Source: Calothrix sp. PCC 7103
Lineage (GTDB): Bacteria; Cyanobacteriota; Cyanobacteriia; Cyanobacteriales; Nostocaceae
Reading direction: 5' to 3'
NCBI RefSeq assembly: GCF_000331305.1
Contig: NZ_KB217478.1
Location: forward strand, 4,871,595-4,935,594
DNA: 64,000 nucleotides
Made by a program: the position numbers and the translations under genes. The notes beneath the pieces are model-generated. The model ran no database searches. It was not told where the DNA came from and saw only the letters and a list, made by a program, of their open reading frames with translations. Positions 16,126 through 26,422 of this stretch are shown piece after piece. How positions within the stretch are numbered: the stretch's first letter is position 1; every line of letters begins with the position of its first letter.

Positions 16126-17607
16126 ATGAAAAAGCAGAAAAAGTCTATATTTAATATACTTCTTGCAGCAACACTGGCAATTAGCATCATTCTCAGTCAA
16201 AGCAACCCTCTACAAGCGTTAGTTGGTAAAGACACACTGACAATGATAACCTCTCCCGATTATCCTCCTTACGAGTATTACGATACGGAAGGTTCAGGAA
16301 ATATTATTGGTTTTGATATTGATATTGCTAATTATATTGCCAAGGAATTAAAATTTAAACTGAATGTCATTGAGTCTGACTTTAATGGCTTAATTCCTGC
16401 GCTTGCTACAAACAGGGTTGATTTTGTAATGGCTGGTATGTCTCCGACACCAGAACGTCTAAAGAACGTTGATTTCTCTATTATTTATTATACTGCTCAA
16501 GATACAATTGTGGCGCCGAAGGGTAGCAACCTGCTCAAAGCTCAACAGTTATCAGGTAAAATAGTCGGGGTGCAATTAGGAAGCATTCAAGAAAAAAATC
16601 TTAAGGAAATTGCTAAAAAAGTAACAGGAATTCAATTAAAGCAACTTAATAGAGTTTCTGAAGCTATTCAAGAACTAAAGTCTAAACGTATTGATGCGGC
16701 AATTATTGAAAATACTGTCGCAGAGGGATTTGCACGAAGTAATCCTGATTTAGAGTTTAATGTTATTCCTTCACAAGAAAATTCTGGTTCAGCAATTGCT
16801 TTTGATAAAAACTCTCCTTTGGTGGCGCCTTTCAACCAAGTGCTTCAGAAGATGAAGGACAATGGTACACTCAAAGAACTAGCTACTAAATGGTTTTCTC
16901 AAAAGACAAACGTCGCTAATTTATCCTCAACAGAAGTCAAAACTGGGCTGAACTTAGACTTTGGTAGAATTTCTAGAGATATCCCTTTTATCCTTCGAGG
17001 TATTCCTTTAACTTTATTGTTTACTATTATCTCTGTATTTCTGGGATTAATTTGGGGAACGGTGTTATCTTTACTCAAAATTTCTGATATTAAACCGCTT
17101 CAGTCACTTGCCAATGCTTACACCTCTGTATTTCGAGGTACTCCACTACTTTTACAGTTAGCATTGGTTTATTATGCAACACCCCAACTTACAGGTTATA
17201 ATATTTCCGCATTGCAAGCAGGTGTATTAACTTTTACACTTAACTCCGGCGCCTACATGTCAGAAACCATCCGGGGTGGAATTCAGGCAGTCGATAAAGG
17301 GCAAAGTGAAGCTTCCATATCTATGGGTATTCCCAAATGGTTGATGATGAAGGATATAATTTTACCTCAAGCATTAAAGAATATTTTGCCTGCATTGGTC
17401 AATGAAACTATTGGACTATTGAAAGATTCGGCGTTAGTGTCAACAATTGGTGTAGTGGAAATATTACGGAGTGCCCAAATAGTCGGCGCCAATAAATATA
17501 TCTACTTCGAGCCTTTACTATTTGCTGGATTGATTTATTATATTTTAGTTATGGGTTTAACACAAAGTGCATTCATCTTAGAAAAAAGGTTAAGACGCAG
17601 TGAGTGA
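16126..17607 (+). CDS. Polar amino-acid ABC transporter, binding protein fused to permease
   Basis: The product has 493 residues. After a signal peptide (to about residue 31), residues about 35-265 form a type-3 periplasmic amino-acid-binding domain ([40 protein letters not shown]). Residues about 285-490 are a permease domain of the His/Glu/Gln transporter type, with the EAA-loop region [20 protein letters not shown] contacting the ATPase. Fusion of both parts occurs in cyanobacteria and some Gram-positives. The ATPase gene overlaps its end by eight bases. Substrate is probably glutamine or another polar amino acid; specificity cannot be read here. Confidence 0.9.
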   Translation: MKKQKKSIFNILLAATLAISIILSQSNPLQALVGKDTLTMITSPDYPPYEYYDTEGSGNIIGFDIDIANYIAKELKFKLNVIESDFNGLIPALATNRVDFVMAGMSPTPERLKNVDFSIIYYTAQDTIVAPKGSNLLKAQQLSGKIVGVQLGSIQEKNLKEIAKKVTGIQLKQLNRVSEAIQELKSKRIDAAIIENTVAEGFARSNPDLEFNVIPSQENSGSAIAFDKNSPLVAPFNQVLQKMKDNGTLKELATKWFSQKTNVANLSSTEVKTGLNLDFGRISRDIPFILRGIPLTLLFTIISVFLGLIWGTVLSLLKISDIKPLQSLANAYTSVFRGTPLLLQLALVYYATPQLTGYNISALQAGVLTFTLNSGAYMSETIRGGIQAVDKGQSEASISMGIPKWLMMKDIILPQALKNILPALVNETIGLLKDSALVSTIGVVEILRSAQIVGANKYIYFEPLLFAGLIYYILVMGLTQSAFILEKRLRRSE

Positions 17608-18334
17608 AGCAATTATTCGTACAGAATTTTTATATAAGTCTTTTGGTAAACTAGATGTACTAAAAGATATTTCAACGCAAATAAATAAAGGCGAAGTAGT
17701 TGCGATTCTTGGACCTTCTGGTTCTGGCAAGTCAACCTTTTTGCGATGCATGAACTTACTAGAACGCCCAACCAAAGGACAAATATATTTTAAAGACCAA
17801 GAAATTACCAATCCCAAAATAAATATTGCTAAAATCCGCACCTCTTTAGTAATGGTATTTCAGCACTTCAACTTATTTCCTCACATGACAGTGCTGCAAA
17901 ACGTGACTTATGCTCCCATCAAAGTCAAAGGAATTACTAAACAACAAGCAAACTCACAAGGTTTAGAATTACTCAAAAAAGTTGGATTGTCTGAAAAAGC
18001 AGATGTTTACCCATCGAAATTATCAGGAGGTCAAAAACAACGTGTAGCTATCGCGCGAGCGTTAGCAATGGAACCCGAAATGATATTATTCGACGAACCA
18101 ACGAGTGCGCTTGACCCAGAAATGGTCAAAGATGTACTAGAAGTTATGAAAGATTTAGCAAAAACTGGCATCACAATGGCAATAGTTACTCACGAAATGG
18201 GGTTTGCGCGCTCAGTTGCTAGTAGAATTATGTTTCTAGACCAAGGAACTTTAGCCGAAGATACTACACCAAGTGATTTTTTTGCAAATCCGAAATGCGC
18301 GCGGGCAAAAATCTTTCTAGAGAAAATGCTTTAA
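17600..18334 (+). CDS. glnQ: Polar amino-acid ABC transporter ATPase (GlnQ-like)
   Basis: The product has 244 residues starting at GTG inside the end of the permease gene, so it is translationally coupled. Walker [11 protein letters not shown]-loop [12 protein letters not shown], signature [15 protein letters not shown], Walker [14 protein letters not shown] and the H-loop VTHEMGFA are all intact. Together with the fused upstream gene it makes a complete importer. The GlnQ name reflects subfamily only; no substrate is shown. Confidence 0.9.
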   Translation: MSEAIIRTEFLYKSFGKLDVLKDISTQINKGEVVAILGPSGSGKSTFLRCMNLLERPTKGQIYFKDQEITNPKINIAKIRTSLVMVFQHFNLFPHMTVLQNVTYAPIKVKGITKQQANSQGLELLKKVGLSEKADVYPSKLSGGQKQRVAIARALAMEPEMILFDEPTSALDPEMVKDVLEVMKDLAKTGITMAIVTHEMGFARSVASRIMFLDQGTLAEDTTPSDFFANPKCARAKIFLEKML

Positions 18335-18345
18335 TATTGACTCTC

Positions 18346-18369
18346 TCTGGGCTGAAGCCACAGAGATTC
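18346..18369. repeat. Hairpin at the 3' side of tnpB (possible element end / guide-RNA scaffold)
   Basis: TCTCTGGGC-TGAA-GCC-ACAGAGA folds into a stem with one bulge, located 11 bases beyond the tnpB stop and immediately after glnQ. Hairpins like this mark the ends of IS200/IS605-type elements, and the guide (omega) RNA usually covers the end of tnpB and the element's right end. That role is inference. Confidence 0.45.
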
Positions 18370-18379
18370 ACAAGAAGTT

Positions 18380-19885
18380 TTAGGCTATATCTTCTTGTAT
18401 CCCAGTTTCAGGGTTTTCACCCTTAGATTTTGGGTTCCCAGACTCAACACGTTTGCTCTTCAAAGAAGAGCGTGCTGATTTCTCCTTACGTTTTTTCGGG
18501 CGTTTAGCAGTTTTATCCGCTGGTTCCACGCAGTCCCCGTGTACCTTTTGATATTCTATTAATTGAATTACTCTGTCTCGGATTGTTTTGGCGGCACCAA
18601 TGTCAGCGTGTTCGTAGTAGCCACATTGAGTACAGATAAATGTTTCTCCGTCTCTACTTGACTTATCGACATGACCGCAATTTCTACACTCAATGCTAGA
18701 ATTTTTCGGATTAATTTTTACTAAAATCTTTCCTTGCTTCGCAGCGAGATACTCAATTTTCAAAACTAATTCATTCCAGCTAGCATCACTGATAGCGCGA
18801 TTTAAATGTTTTTTAATTGATTGTCCATTCGGTAAAAAGCGTCCTGTATTCTCATCAACTTTAACCTTACAACGTCGTAGCATACCAGCAATATTTAAAT
18901 CTTCCACACCAATTGCATCCACGTTACGTGATACAATTTCCGAAGCGATTTTCCATTGGTAGCTGTCGCGTTTATCAGCAATCTTTTTGTGTAACCTCCC
19001 TACTCTCTTACTTGCGCGCTTCTGATTATTACTATTTTTATTTTTACGACTAACTCGACGCTGCCTAACTTTCAGCATTCTTCTAGTCTTTTTGTTGGTT
19101 GCGACGCGCGGATTTTCAATTTGATGTCCATCCGATAGATGAACTAGCTTTGTAATACCCAAATCACAACCAATTACTTTATTTACTTCTGACAAGGGTT
19201 TGGATACATAATCAGGTATAGTTTTATCTTCAATCCTGATAGAAATATACCAACCATCTTGACGTTTCCGTATTGTTGCAGCTTTGATTACAAATCCTGG
19301 TGGTATTGGTCTGGAATTATGAAAACGCATCCACCCCAATTTGGGAAGGTAAATTTTATTTCCACTTACCTTTACCCCCATTTGATAAGTAAATGACCTA
19401 AAATTGCTACGATTTTTAAATTTTGGGAAACCTTTACCATTGAAAAAGTTTTCATAGGCAGTATCCAGCCGTTTTAGATTTTGTTGTAATACTGTTGAAT
19501 CAATATCAGCATACCAGGGTCGAGCAACCTTCAATATTGGCAGTTCCGTGATTTGAATACTTCCAGCACTACGACGTGGGTTTTTAATGTCCACAGGTAT
19601 TAGACAATATTCACCTTGAATATATTGAGATATTGATTCTATTTCTTTATCATCTTTCCAAGGAAACCCACTGGCGCCATTTTTGCTAACAAAACAAGTA
19701 ATAGGACAAGCTTCAGCTTTTGTTCTAATATCGCAATAATCACCTTGTATAAATTGTTGATTATATTGGGCTATTCTATCACCCAAACACCAATTGTAAT
19801 GACTGCGAAGCATATCAATAGTGCGACCCATTTCATTACTTTGGCTGACATTAGGTTGAAGTTTATATACGTAGTTTGTTAGCAA
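18380..19885 (-). CDS. tnpB: TnpB RNA-guided nuclease of an IS200/IS605-type element
   Basis: I start it at TTG 19885, nine bases after a strong AGGAGGT; the longer frame from 19930 would include the ribosome-binding site. The product has about 501 residues. RuvC acidic residues are present: Asp in GCDLGITK, Glu in IGVEDLNI, Asp in HADIGAAKT. A zinc finger lies between (CRNCGHV, CTQCGYY). The last ~50 residues are a Lys/Pro/Ser-rich tail (KRPKKRKEKS). TnpB is a transposon-encoded RNA-guided DNA nuclease. No TnpA Y1 transposase is adjacent, so it is a tnpB-only element; the nuclease looks intact. Confidence 0.9.
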   Translation of the reverse strand: MLTNYVYKLQPNVSQSNEMGRTIDMLRSHYNWCLGDRIAQYNQQFIQGDYCDIRTKAEACPITCFVSKNGASGFPWKDDKEIESISQYIQGEYCLIPVDIKNPRRSAGSIQITELPILKVARPWYADIDSTVLQQNLKRLDTAYENFFNGKGFPKFKNRSNFRSFTYQMGVKVSGNKIYLPKLGWMRFHNSRPIPPGFVIKAATIRKRQDGWYISIRIEDKTIPDYVSKPLSEVNKVIGCDLGITKLVHLSDGHQIENPRVATNKKTRRMLKVRQRRVSRKNKNSNNQKRASKRVGRLHKKIADKRDSYQWKIASEIVSRNVDAIGVEDLNIAGMLRRCKVKVDENTGRFLPNGQSIKKHLNRAISDASWNELVLKIEYLAAKQGKILVKINPKNSSIECRNCGHVDKSSRDGETFICTQCGYYEHADIGAAKTIRDRVIQLIEYQKVHGDCVEPADKTAKRPKKRKEKSARSSLKSKRVESGNPKSKGENPETGIQEDIA

Positions 19886-20121
19886 ATTACATTCACCTCC
19901 TTGATTGAATTTACTATAAATAGTATACACAAATATCTTAAATATATCAATATTAAAATGTTAAAAAATCTACTTATCCAAATTTTTATTAACAAAAATA
20001 AAATAACACATGTTGTAATACTTACCGATATTGAATATATGAAAACAGAAAATACCAGTAAACAGGTTATGATAAAAGTGTCAATATGACTTTATAGGTA
20101 ATTATAAAATATAGTATTATT

Positions 20122-20172
20122 GATGGCTAAAGCCATCCTAAACGCTTTCATCCCCGTCTTAAAAAGACGGGG
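20122..20172. repeat. Two hairpins at the 5' side of tnpB
   Basis: GATGGCTAAAGCCATC (20122-20137) and CCCCGTCTTAAAAAGACGGGG (20152-20172, followed by TTTT) lie about 240-290 bases before the tnpB start. The first shares GGCTNAAGCC with the hairpin at 18346, supporting a common element. The second has the form of an intrinsic terminator on the plus strand and of element-end hairpins seen near cyanobacterial tnpB genes. Confidence 0.55.
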
Positions 20173-20212
20173 TTTTCAGCATACTTATTTATAATTTTTA
20201 ATAATTTTTATC

Positions 20213-20280
20213 CATCCGTTACATCCGTTCATCATCCGTTGCCAATATTCTCTGTGTACTCTGTGTCTCTGTGGTAAAGA
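20213..20280. repeat. Short direct repeats (ATCCGTT and CTCTGTG series)
   Basis: ATCCGTT occurs three times and CTCTGTG/ACTCTGTG several times in a row. The same ATCCGTTACATCCGTT text recurs at about 63575 and in inverted form at about 24790; the CTCTGTG type recurs inverted at about 25260. These are dispersed short-repeat tracts typical of filamentous cyanobacteria. Confidence 0.6.
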
Positions 20281-20322
20281 TAAAAACATACACTGCACAG
20301 GCTTTCCGGCCTGTGCTACAAG

Positions 20323-21720
20323 TCAAATGGCTTCTCCTCCTACTACTACATCTCGAATTCTCAAAGAAGGGCCACCACAACCTACAGGTAAACCGTTTTG
20401 CCCACCTTTGCCACATCCCCCTGACTCATCCCAATAAAAGTCATTACCAATACCTTCAATATCTTCTAAAGTTTGAAATACATTCCCAGATAACGTTACA
20501 TCTTTAACTGGTTCAGCGATTTTACCATTACGAATCATCCATGCTTCCCCAGCGGTGAATGTAAACATTTCACCGTTGGTCATTCCACCCAACCAGTTGC
20601 GTGCATATACACCTTCTTTAATATCGCTAAATAAATCCTCAACAGGTGTTTTGCCGCGTTCAATCCAGGTATTCGTCATGCGTACAATTGGCACATAATG
20701 ATAATTTAAACATCTAGCGTTACCTGTCGGCGCCTCATCTAACTTCCCAGCAGTTTCCCGTGAATGTAATCTCCCCACCAACACACCATCTTTTATTAAC
20801 TGTGTAGTTGTAGCAGGTACTCCCTCATCATCATAAAAATAACTACCTCTGTGACCAACAGGTGCCGCACCGTCAAAAATTTGTAATTCTTCACTTCCAA
20901 AACGGCGCCCAATTGTCATAACTTCGAGTAAATCAGGATTTTCATACGCCATATCAGCTTCGCTTAAATGCCCAAAAGCCTCGTGAACGAATAAGCCTGT
21001 TAATATGGGGTCAATAACCACGGTATAAGTATTACCCAAAACCGATGGTAAAGATAAAGCATTAATCGCGCGCGAAGCAGCACTTTTAACTTGGTCGTCC
21101 AAATTAGTCAAATCTTCAAACGCTTTACGTGAACCTGTAGTCTCACGTCCAGTTTGTACAGTTTCGCCATTTCTTGCAGTTGCAGCGAAACGCATTTCCA
21201 TATCAACCCAAGATTGTTCAATAAATGTTCCTTCACTGGTAGCAATCATTACTTTTTGCGCGTTGTCAGCATAGCGAACCGAGGTCGTAGTAATGCGACC
21301 ATCTACACTTTTAAGTAGGTCTGTATAAAAATCACACAATTCCTTTTTCTTTACTAGAGGAATTTTGCGGGGATCGGTTCCTGTTAATGGTAAATGACAA
21401 CTTGCTCGTACTGGTTTGATAGGCGCCAGTATAGTTTCCTCATCACCTATCATTCGCGCGGCAGCAATAGCTTCTTCGATACGTTCTGTAATAGTATCAA
21501 TCCGGTTAAAACTACTTAAACCCCAGCCACCTTTGTAACATGCACGGACATGTCCACCAATTGAAATTGCTTCGCTGAGAGTTTCCACTTTGTCACCACG
21601 CAACAAGATATCTGTCCCAAGAGCTTCTTCAAAACGAATTATTAAATAATCGACACGTGAAGAGTAGCGCTTTATTAAGTCTGAAAGCAGGTTCTGTAGG
21701 TTAGCTAATTTTGTTGCCAT
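20323..21720 (-). CDS. tldD: TldD/PmbA-family metalloprotease
   Basis: The 465-residue product has the TldD zinc motif H-E-x-x-x-H in FVHEAFGHLSEA. Other family landmarks are GRRFGSEELQIFDG, YDDEGVPATTTQLI and a glycine-rich C-terminal sheet. TldD works with TldE to degrade or process peptides, for example microcin leader peptides. No TldE gene is beside it here. Start is ATG behind a GGAG-like sequence. Full length with no visible defect. Confidence 0.9.
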   Translation of the reverse strand: MATKLANLQNLLSDLIKRYSSRVDYLIIRFEEALGTDILLRGDKVETLSEAISIGGHVRACYKGGWGLSSFNRIDTITERIEEAIAAARMIGDEETILAPIKPVRASCHLPLTGTDPRKIPLVKKKELCDFYTDLLKSVDGRITTTSVRYADNAQKVMIATSEGTFIEQSWVDMEMRFAATARNGETVQTGRETTGSRKAFEDLTNLDDQVKSAASRAINALSLPSVLGNTYTVVIDPILTGLFVHEAFGHLSEADMAYENPDLLEVMTIGRRFGSEELQIFDGAAPVGHRGSYFYDDEGVPATTTQLIKDGVLVGRLHSRETAGKLDEAPTGNARCLNYHYVPIVRMTNTWIERGKTPVEDLFSDIKEGVYARNWLGGMTNGEMFTFTAGEAWMIRNGKIAEPVKDVTLSGNVFQTLEDIEGIGNDFYWDESGGCGKGGQNGLPVGCGGPSLRIRDVVVGGEAI

Positions 21721-21789
21721 TTTTGGAGGGTGTGCGAGTAACTATATTATATTGAACGAAAAACGACATACTTTATTTACTTAAAACTC

Positions 21790-22839
21790 GTGAACGTTCC
21801 TGTAAATATCTCGGCACAAACACAATCGCGTAAAGCTGACCACATCCGTATCTGCTTGGAACAGGATGTCCAGTTTCGAGAAACCACCAACGGATTCGAG
21901 AAATACCGCTTTACTCACTGCTGCTTGCCAGAAATCGACTGCGATGAAATAAATCTCAGCCAAACATTTTTGGGTAAAACACTTAATGCACCTCTACTCA
22001 TTTCCTCAATGACTGGAGGTACCGAACAAGCGGGTATCATCAATCTTCGTCTTGCCCAAGTCGCACAAGACTATAAAATTGCAATGGGTGTGGGGTCACA
22101 GCGGGTAGCAGTAGAAAAACCCCAAGTGGTCGATACTTTTGCAATTCGTAAACACGCACCAGATGCATTACTATTTGCGAACTTAGGCGCCGTTCAGCTT
22201 AACTATAAATACGGCTTAGACCAATGTCTACAAATTGTGGATATGCTAGAAGCTGATGCACTAATTTTACACCTAAACCCCCTCCAAGAATGCATTCAAC
22301 CGCGCGGTGATAAAAACTTTAAAGGTTTACTTGACAAAATAAATATGTTATGCACAAAGTTAACAATACCAGTGATCGCAAAAGAAGTAGGTAATGGTAT
22401 TTCCAAAGAAATGGCGCAAAAGCTTATTGCCACTGGCGTAAAAGTTATTGATGTGGCAGGAGCAGGTGGTACTTCTTGGGCAAAAGTCGAAGGTGAACGC
22501 GCAGAAACAGCAATGCAAAGGCGCCTAGGTAGAACATTTGCAGATTGGGGTTTACCGACAGCAGAGTGTATAAATAGTATTCGCGCAATAGCTCCCGATA
22601 TACCTTTAATTGCATCGGGAGGACTACGTGATGGTTTGGATGTAGCCAAAGCTATTGCACTGGGAGCTAATATTGCTGGGTTAGCAATGCCATTTTTACG
22701 CGCGGCAGCAGATTCAGAAGCGGCAGTGTACGATTTAGCATCAGTTTTAATCGCCGAAATCACAACAGTGTTATTCTGTACTGGTAACACTACTTTAGCT
22801 TCCCTTCGAGCTTCAGGAAGTTTGCAACGTTTAAAATAG
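21790..22839 (+). CDS. fni: Type 2 isopentenyl-diphosphate delta-isomerase
   Basis: The product has 349 residues from a GTG start. Family motifs include [10 protein letters not shown] at the N-terminus, [14 protein letters not shown], the conserved [32 protein letters not shown] and the phosphate-binding [20 protein letters not shown]. It is an FMN- and NADPH-dependent enzyme interconverting IPP and DMAPP, the form used by cyanobacteria for isoprenoids, carotenoids and the chlorophyll tail. It is divergent from tldD with a 69-bp spacer that must hold both promoters. Confidence 0.95.
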   Translation: MNVPVNISAQTQSRKADHIRICLEQDVQFRETTNGFEKYRFTHCCLPEIDCDEINLSQTFLGKTLNAPLLISSMTGGTEQAGIINLRLAQVAQDYKIAMGVGSQRVAVEKPQVVDTFAIRKHAPDALLFANLGAVQLNYKYGLDQCLQIVDMLEADALILHLNPLQECIQPRGDKNFKGLLDKINMLCTKLTIPVIAKEVGNGISKEMAQKLIATGVKVIDVAGAGGTSWAKVEGERAETAMQRRLGRTFADWGLPTAECINSIRAIAPDIPLIASGGLRDGLDVAKAIALGANIAGLAMPFLRAAADSEAAVYDLASVLIAEITTVLFCTGNTTLASLRASGSLQRLK

Positions 22840-22950
22840 GTAATAGTGGTAGAGGAAGCGGAAATATAAATACATCAATAGTCATTAGTTTTTGTCATTC
22901 GTCATTTGCTAATTGGCTATTAACTATTGACTAATTGAAAGTGGGCTATA

Positions 22951-24789
22951 ATGGGTAATTTTTTCAAACAAACATTTGCTAGCTTAATTGGAAGCTTACT
23001 AGGTCTATTTATATTTTGCGGGGTCGGCGCCACAGGTCTTTTGGTGCTGCTATTTGCGGTAGCATCAAGCGATAGTGGACCCCAAGTTAAGGATAAGTCG
23101 GTTTTAGTATTTGACTTGTCGATGAATATTACCGATGCTGCTCCCAGTTCGAGTGAAGTATTTCAACAAGCACTCTCAGGTTCAGAAGAACAACGCATGA
23201 CTTTGCGAAACGTTCTAGATGCTATAGAAAAAGCCCGAACTGATAAACGAATTGTTGGTATTTATCTTGATGCAACAAAAGGAGCAGGAACTGGTGGCGC
23301 TGCTGGGTTTGCCACCCTCAAAGAAGTTCGACAAGCTTTAGAAAAATTCCGTGCAGCAGGTAAAAAAGTCATTGCATACGGTATGGAGTGGAGCGAACGT
23401 GAGTACTACGTAAGTTCAGTAGCTGATACTGTAGTAGTAAATCCTTTGGGAGCAATGGAAGTCAACGGTTTTAGTTCACAACCAATGTTTCTCTCAGGCG
23501 CCTTACAAAAGTATGGTGTAGGTGTACAAGTAGTGCGAGTAGGTAAATTTAAGGGCGCCGTAGAACCTTTTGTACTTAATAAACTAAGTCCCGAAAACCG
23601 CGAACAAACACAGAAACTACTAGGTGACGTATGGAGCGAATGGCGAAGTGCGGTTGGAAGCAGTCGTAAAATAGACCCAACGAAGTTGCAGAATATTGCT
23701 GACAGTCAGCCAATATTAGAAGCAGCAGAAGCCAAAAAGCTAACTTTAGTAGATAAAGTAGCTTATCAAGACCAAGTAGTTGATGAACTTAAAACCTTAA
23801 CCGACGCCAAACGCGAAGATAGAACCTTTAAACAAATTAGTCTCTCCGACTACGCCGAAGCAACAGATAAAAAGCTTGACTCAGAAATTTCGACAGCAAA
23901 TAAAATAGCTGTAGTTTACGCAGAGGGTGAAATAGTAGACGGACAAGGTGAAACCGGACAAGTTGGAGGAACTCGGTATGCCAAAATCTTTAACAGAATT
24001 CGCCAAGACAAAAACGTCAAAGCAGTAGTACTGCGAATTAATAGTCCTGGTGGTAGTGCCACTGCCGCAGAAGTAATTCAACGCGAGGTAAAATTAACTC
24101 GCGAAAACAACATACCCGTTGTAGTATCAATGGGTGACGTTGCAGCATCAGGTGGTTACTGGATAGCCGCAGACTCCAACCGTATTTTTGCCGAACCCAA
24201 TACAATTACAGGTTCCATCGGAGTATTTGGATTATTACTTAACTTCCAAAAGCTTGCCAACGATAACGGTATAACTTGGGATGCAGTCAAAACAGGTAAA
24301 TTCGCAGATAACCAAACGGTCGCACGTCCCAAATCACCCGAAGAACTAGCAGTATATCAACGCAGCGTAGACCGTATATATAATTTGTTCCTTAATAAAG
24401 TATCTAAAGGACGTAAATTACCGCAAGAAAAAGTTGCAGAAATTGCACAAGGTCGTGTATGGTCGGGAACAGCTGCAAAAGATATAGGCTTAATAGATGA
24501 AATAGGTGGTTTAGATGCAGCTATAGGACATGCTGCCGAAATAGCAAAATTAGGAGAAAATTGGAAACTGCAAGAATATCCTAAACGAGGCACTTTTGAA
24601 GAACGCTTTTTCAGCCGCGCGGCAGATGAAGTGCAAACCGCTTTAGGCATAGAAAACACAAAATCCAATCCCAAACACCTGTTAAATTCAGAACTGCAAA
24701 AACTCCAGCAAGAAATTCAAGTATTACAAAACCTTAACGACCCACTCAACGTATACGCCCGCTTACCATTTAACCTCAAAATCGAATAG
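22951..24789 (+). CDS. sppA: Signal peptide peptidase SppA (67-kDa type)
   Basis: The product has 612 residues: one N-terminal membrane segment (about 10-35) and two SppA domains. The catalytic Lys is likely in VRVGKFKGAVEPF of the first domain, and the Ser in VAASGGYWIAADSN of the second, the Ser-Lys dyad plan of E. coli SppA. It is a membrane-bound protease degrading cleaved signal peptides. In cyanobacteria SppA-type proteases have also been linked to phycobilisome adjustment under high light. There is an eight-base spaced start after a weak site (AAAGTGGGC). Confidence 0.93.
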   Translation: MGNFFKQTFASLIGSLLGLFIFCGVGATGLLVLLFAVASSDSGPQVKDKSVLVFDLSMNITDAAPSSSEVFQQALSGSEEQRMTLRNVLDAIEKARTDKRIVGIYLDATKGAGTGGAAGFATLKEVRQALEKFRAAGKKVIAYGMEWSEREYYVSSVADTVVVNPLGAMEVNGFSSQPMFLSGALQKYGVGVQVVRVGKFKGAVEPFVLNKLSPENREQTQKLLGDVWSEWRSAVGSSRKIDPTKLQNIADSQPILEAAEAKKLTLVDKVAYQDQVVDELKTLTDAKREDRTFKQISLSDYAEATDKKLDSEISTANKIAVVYAEGEIVDGQGETGQVGGTRYAKIFNRIRQDKNVKAVVLRINSPGGSATAAEVIQREVKLTRENNIPVVVSMGDVAASGGYWIAADSNRIFAEPNTITGSIGVFGLLLNFQKLANDNGITWDAVKTGKFADNQTVARPKSPEELAVYQRSVDRIYNLFLNKVSKGRKLPQEKVAEIAQGRVWSGTAAKDIGLIDEIGGLDAAIGHAAEIAKLGENWKLQEYPKRGTFEERFFSRAADEVQTALGIENTKSNPKHLLNSELQKLQQEIQVLQNLNDPLNVYARLPFNLKIE

Positions 24790-24827
24790 GCAACGGATGT
24801 AACGGATGATTTTTTTATAAACCAGAT

Positions 24828-24856
24828 GTAGAGACGCTTGGGTATCGCGTCTCTAC
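24828..24856. repeat. Dispersed hairpin GTAGAGACGC...GCGTCTCTAC
   Basis: Ten-base arms around a nine-base loop, placed between the convergent sppA and DUF2171 genes, where it could act as a two-way end structure. Same family as 4420, 16030 and 29584. An inverted copy of the ATCCGTT repeat precedes it (24791-24810). Confidence 0.8.
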
Positions 24857-24858
24857 AA

Positions 24859-25107
24859 TTAAGCAGGTTGTTCACTTAACAACTGTTCTGAAACCTCATC
24901 AACAGTTTTATTCAAATACACTGCACGCTCATCTACTGCTCTTACCCAGTCAATAGGGAACCAATGGTGCTGTCCATCAGCAGCGCTAGTTTTAGTAAGT
25001 TTAATATACTTGCCACCTTCGAGCTTATCTACAGTACCAATATGCACATCAGCCGCTCCGCGTGAAGCATAAATTGGTTTATCTTCTCTAATCTCTTCTA
25101 AATTCAT
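24859..25107 (-). CDS. DUF2171-like PRC-barrel-type small protein
   Basis: Eighty-two residues: IREDKPIYASRGAADVHIGT, VDKLEGGKYIKLTK, then HHWFPIDWVRAVDERAVYLN. This is the beta-rich pattern of DUF2171/PRC-barrel-like proteins, which in bacteria are often stress-associated and of unknown molecular role. Full length, ATG start, single-gene unit convergent with sppA. Confidence 0.7.
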   Translation of the reverse strand: MNLEEIREDKPIYASRGAADVHIGTVDKLEGGKYIKLTKTSAADGQHHWFPIDWVRAVDERAVYLNKTVDEVSEQLLSEQPA

Positions 25108-25640
25108 TTTTAGCCTCTTGGTAGAATATAACTTTTAACTTGTCGCTTTTGGTGTTGTAAGCTACTTTTTAGCGTAACGCCCTAGCTAGCCATAAATCCT
25201 CATCCTCAAGAAATAAACATCATATTAACGTAAGAGTTTCGATAGTATTTCTTTTTACCACAGAGACACAGAGTTCACAGAGGCAAGAGTTAAGAGTGTT
25301 AAAGAGATATAGCACCTTGCATTGTCATGCTTTTTTATAATGTAAAAGCTTCATATATTGAATATAAAACTTTATAGATTAACAATATCTAGCTAAAATT
25401 AAAAATTAATTTTATTCAGGTTAGCTTCTTTTACAGTATCTTTATGAACATTCAATAAATTCTTTATAAAAAAATATTATATTTAGATAAAAATTATAAT
25501 CATAAATATTAAACAAATCTATTAATAAAGATTCAATCAAGATACTGTAAGTGATATTGCTTAAAAATAGTGATTACCATTAATCTCTTAGCAAAGGGTG
25601 TCTCACTATAAAAACTTAAAAATTACTTCAGAAGGGAATC
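25108..25640. other. Long AT-rich spacer with inverted repeat
   Basis: It contains an inverted copy of the CTCTGTG-type short repeat (about 25257-25285), then very AT-rich DNA. TTACAGTATCTT near 25431 and AAGATACTGTAA near 25540 are inverted with respect to each other around an approximately 100-base loop. No protein frame is supported. It probably contains the promoter and a long leader of the exported protein that follows. Confidence 0.4.
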
Positions 25641-26366
25641 ATGATAATGCATCGCCATTTTTATATACAAGTCGCGGCGGCAAGTTTGATTGCTTTTGCG
25701 GCGCCAATAACTGCTGCACAAGCTGCAACATTAACAACAGTAAAATACGAAAGTTCAGTTAATGTTCAAAAAACAAACTTTGATGAATTCGTCACTTTAC
25801 CCAAATTCGACCCAAATTTAGGCGAATTACAAAAAGTAATTGTACAACTAGGCTCAGAAGTTCAGGGTTCAATTCGGCTAGAAAACCTAGATGCACAATC
25901 TGCCAATGTCACAGCTAACTTAGCTGCTGAAGTTAGCTTACTTAAACCAGATAAAAGTATCTTATTAACAACACTTCCCACTGCATCAATTGCACAGTCA
26001 TTTGCCGCAGACGATGGAGACTTAGATTATAAAGGGCCATCAGGCGCCACCTACAACAACTTATCCAATACAAAAACAGCATCAACATCATTCACAAGTG
26101 ACTTTGGTTTGTTTATCGGTTCAGACACATTAACACTACCAGTTACCGCAGTCGCAAAGTCTTCTGGTACAGGTGCAGGCAACCTAGCTCAAATATTTAA
26201 CACCTTAGCAGCAGCAAAAGTAGAAGTAGTCTACGAATACTACATCAGAAAACCAGAAGAACCAAAACGGAAAATCCCAGAATCCAACATCCCCCTTAGC
26301 GCACTCGCAGCAGTCGGAGTTTGTACCCTATTAAAAAGTAAATATCAAATAAGTGCTGAGTGCTGA
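25641..26366 (+). CDS. Exported protein with choice-of-anchor-type fold and PEP-CTERM-like tail
   Basis: The product has 241 residues with GAAGGG five bases before the start. A signal peptide ends near residue 30 (ITAAQAA). The body is beta-rich (LGELQKVIVQLGSEVQGSIR; TASTSFTSDFGLFIGSDTLT), as in cyanobacterial choice-of-anchor E proteins. Near the C-terminus IPESNIPLSALAAVGVCTLL followed by KSK resembles a PEP-CTERM sorting signal: Pro-Glu, a membrane helix, then basic residues. About nine residues trail the basic stretch, longer than usual. Role in the cell surface is inference. Confidence 0.65.
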   Translation: MIMHRHFYIQVAAASLIAFAAPITAAQAATLTTVKYESSVNVQKTNFDEFVTLPKFDPNLGELQKVIVQLGSEVQGSIRLENLDAQSANVTANLAAEVSLLKPDKSILLTTLPTASIAQSFAADDGDLDYKGPSGATYNNLSNTKTASTSFTSDFGLFIGSDTLTLPVTAVAKSSGTGAGNLAQIFNTLAAAKVEVVYEYYIRKPEEPKRKIPESNIPLSALAAVGVCTLLKSKYQISAEC

Positions 26367-26416
26367 GTATTCAATTCATAACTCCTAACTCCTAACTTAA
26401 TAACTCCACTCAGCAC
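26353..26416. terminator. Bidirectional hairpin between convergent genes
   Basis: GTGCTGAGTG (26353-26362) pairs exactly with CACTCAGCAC (26407-26416). It lies across the end of the exported-protein gene, whose stop falls in the left arm, and just before the stop of the convergent gene. The loop contains the ACTCCTA heptamer repeated. It lacks a T-run, so factor-independent termination is uncertain. Confidence 0.45.
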
Positions 26417-26422
26417 TCTTCA

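Noticed and set aside
19901-20089. 62-codon plus-strand frame upstream of tnpB, checked as a TnpA remnant
   Set aside because: Extremely Ile/Lys-rich and without the HUH or Tyr motif of IS200 transposases; overlaps the tnpB leader.
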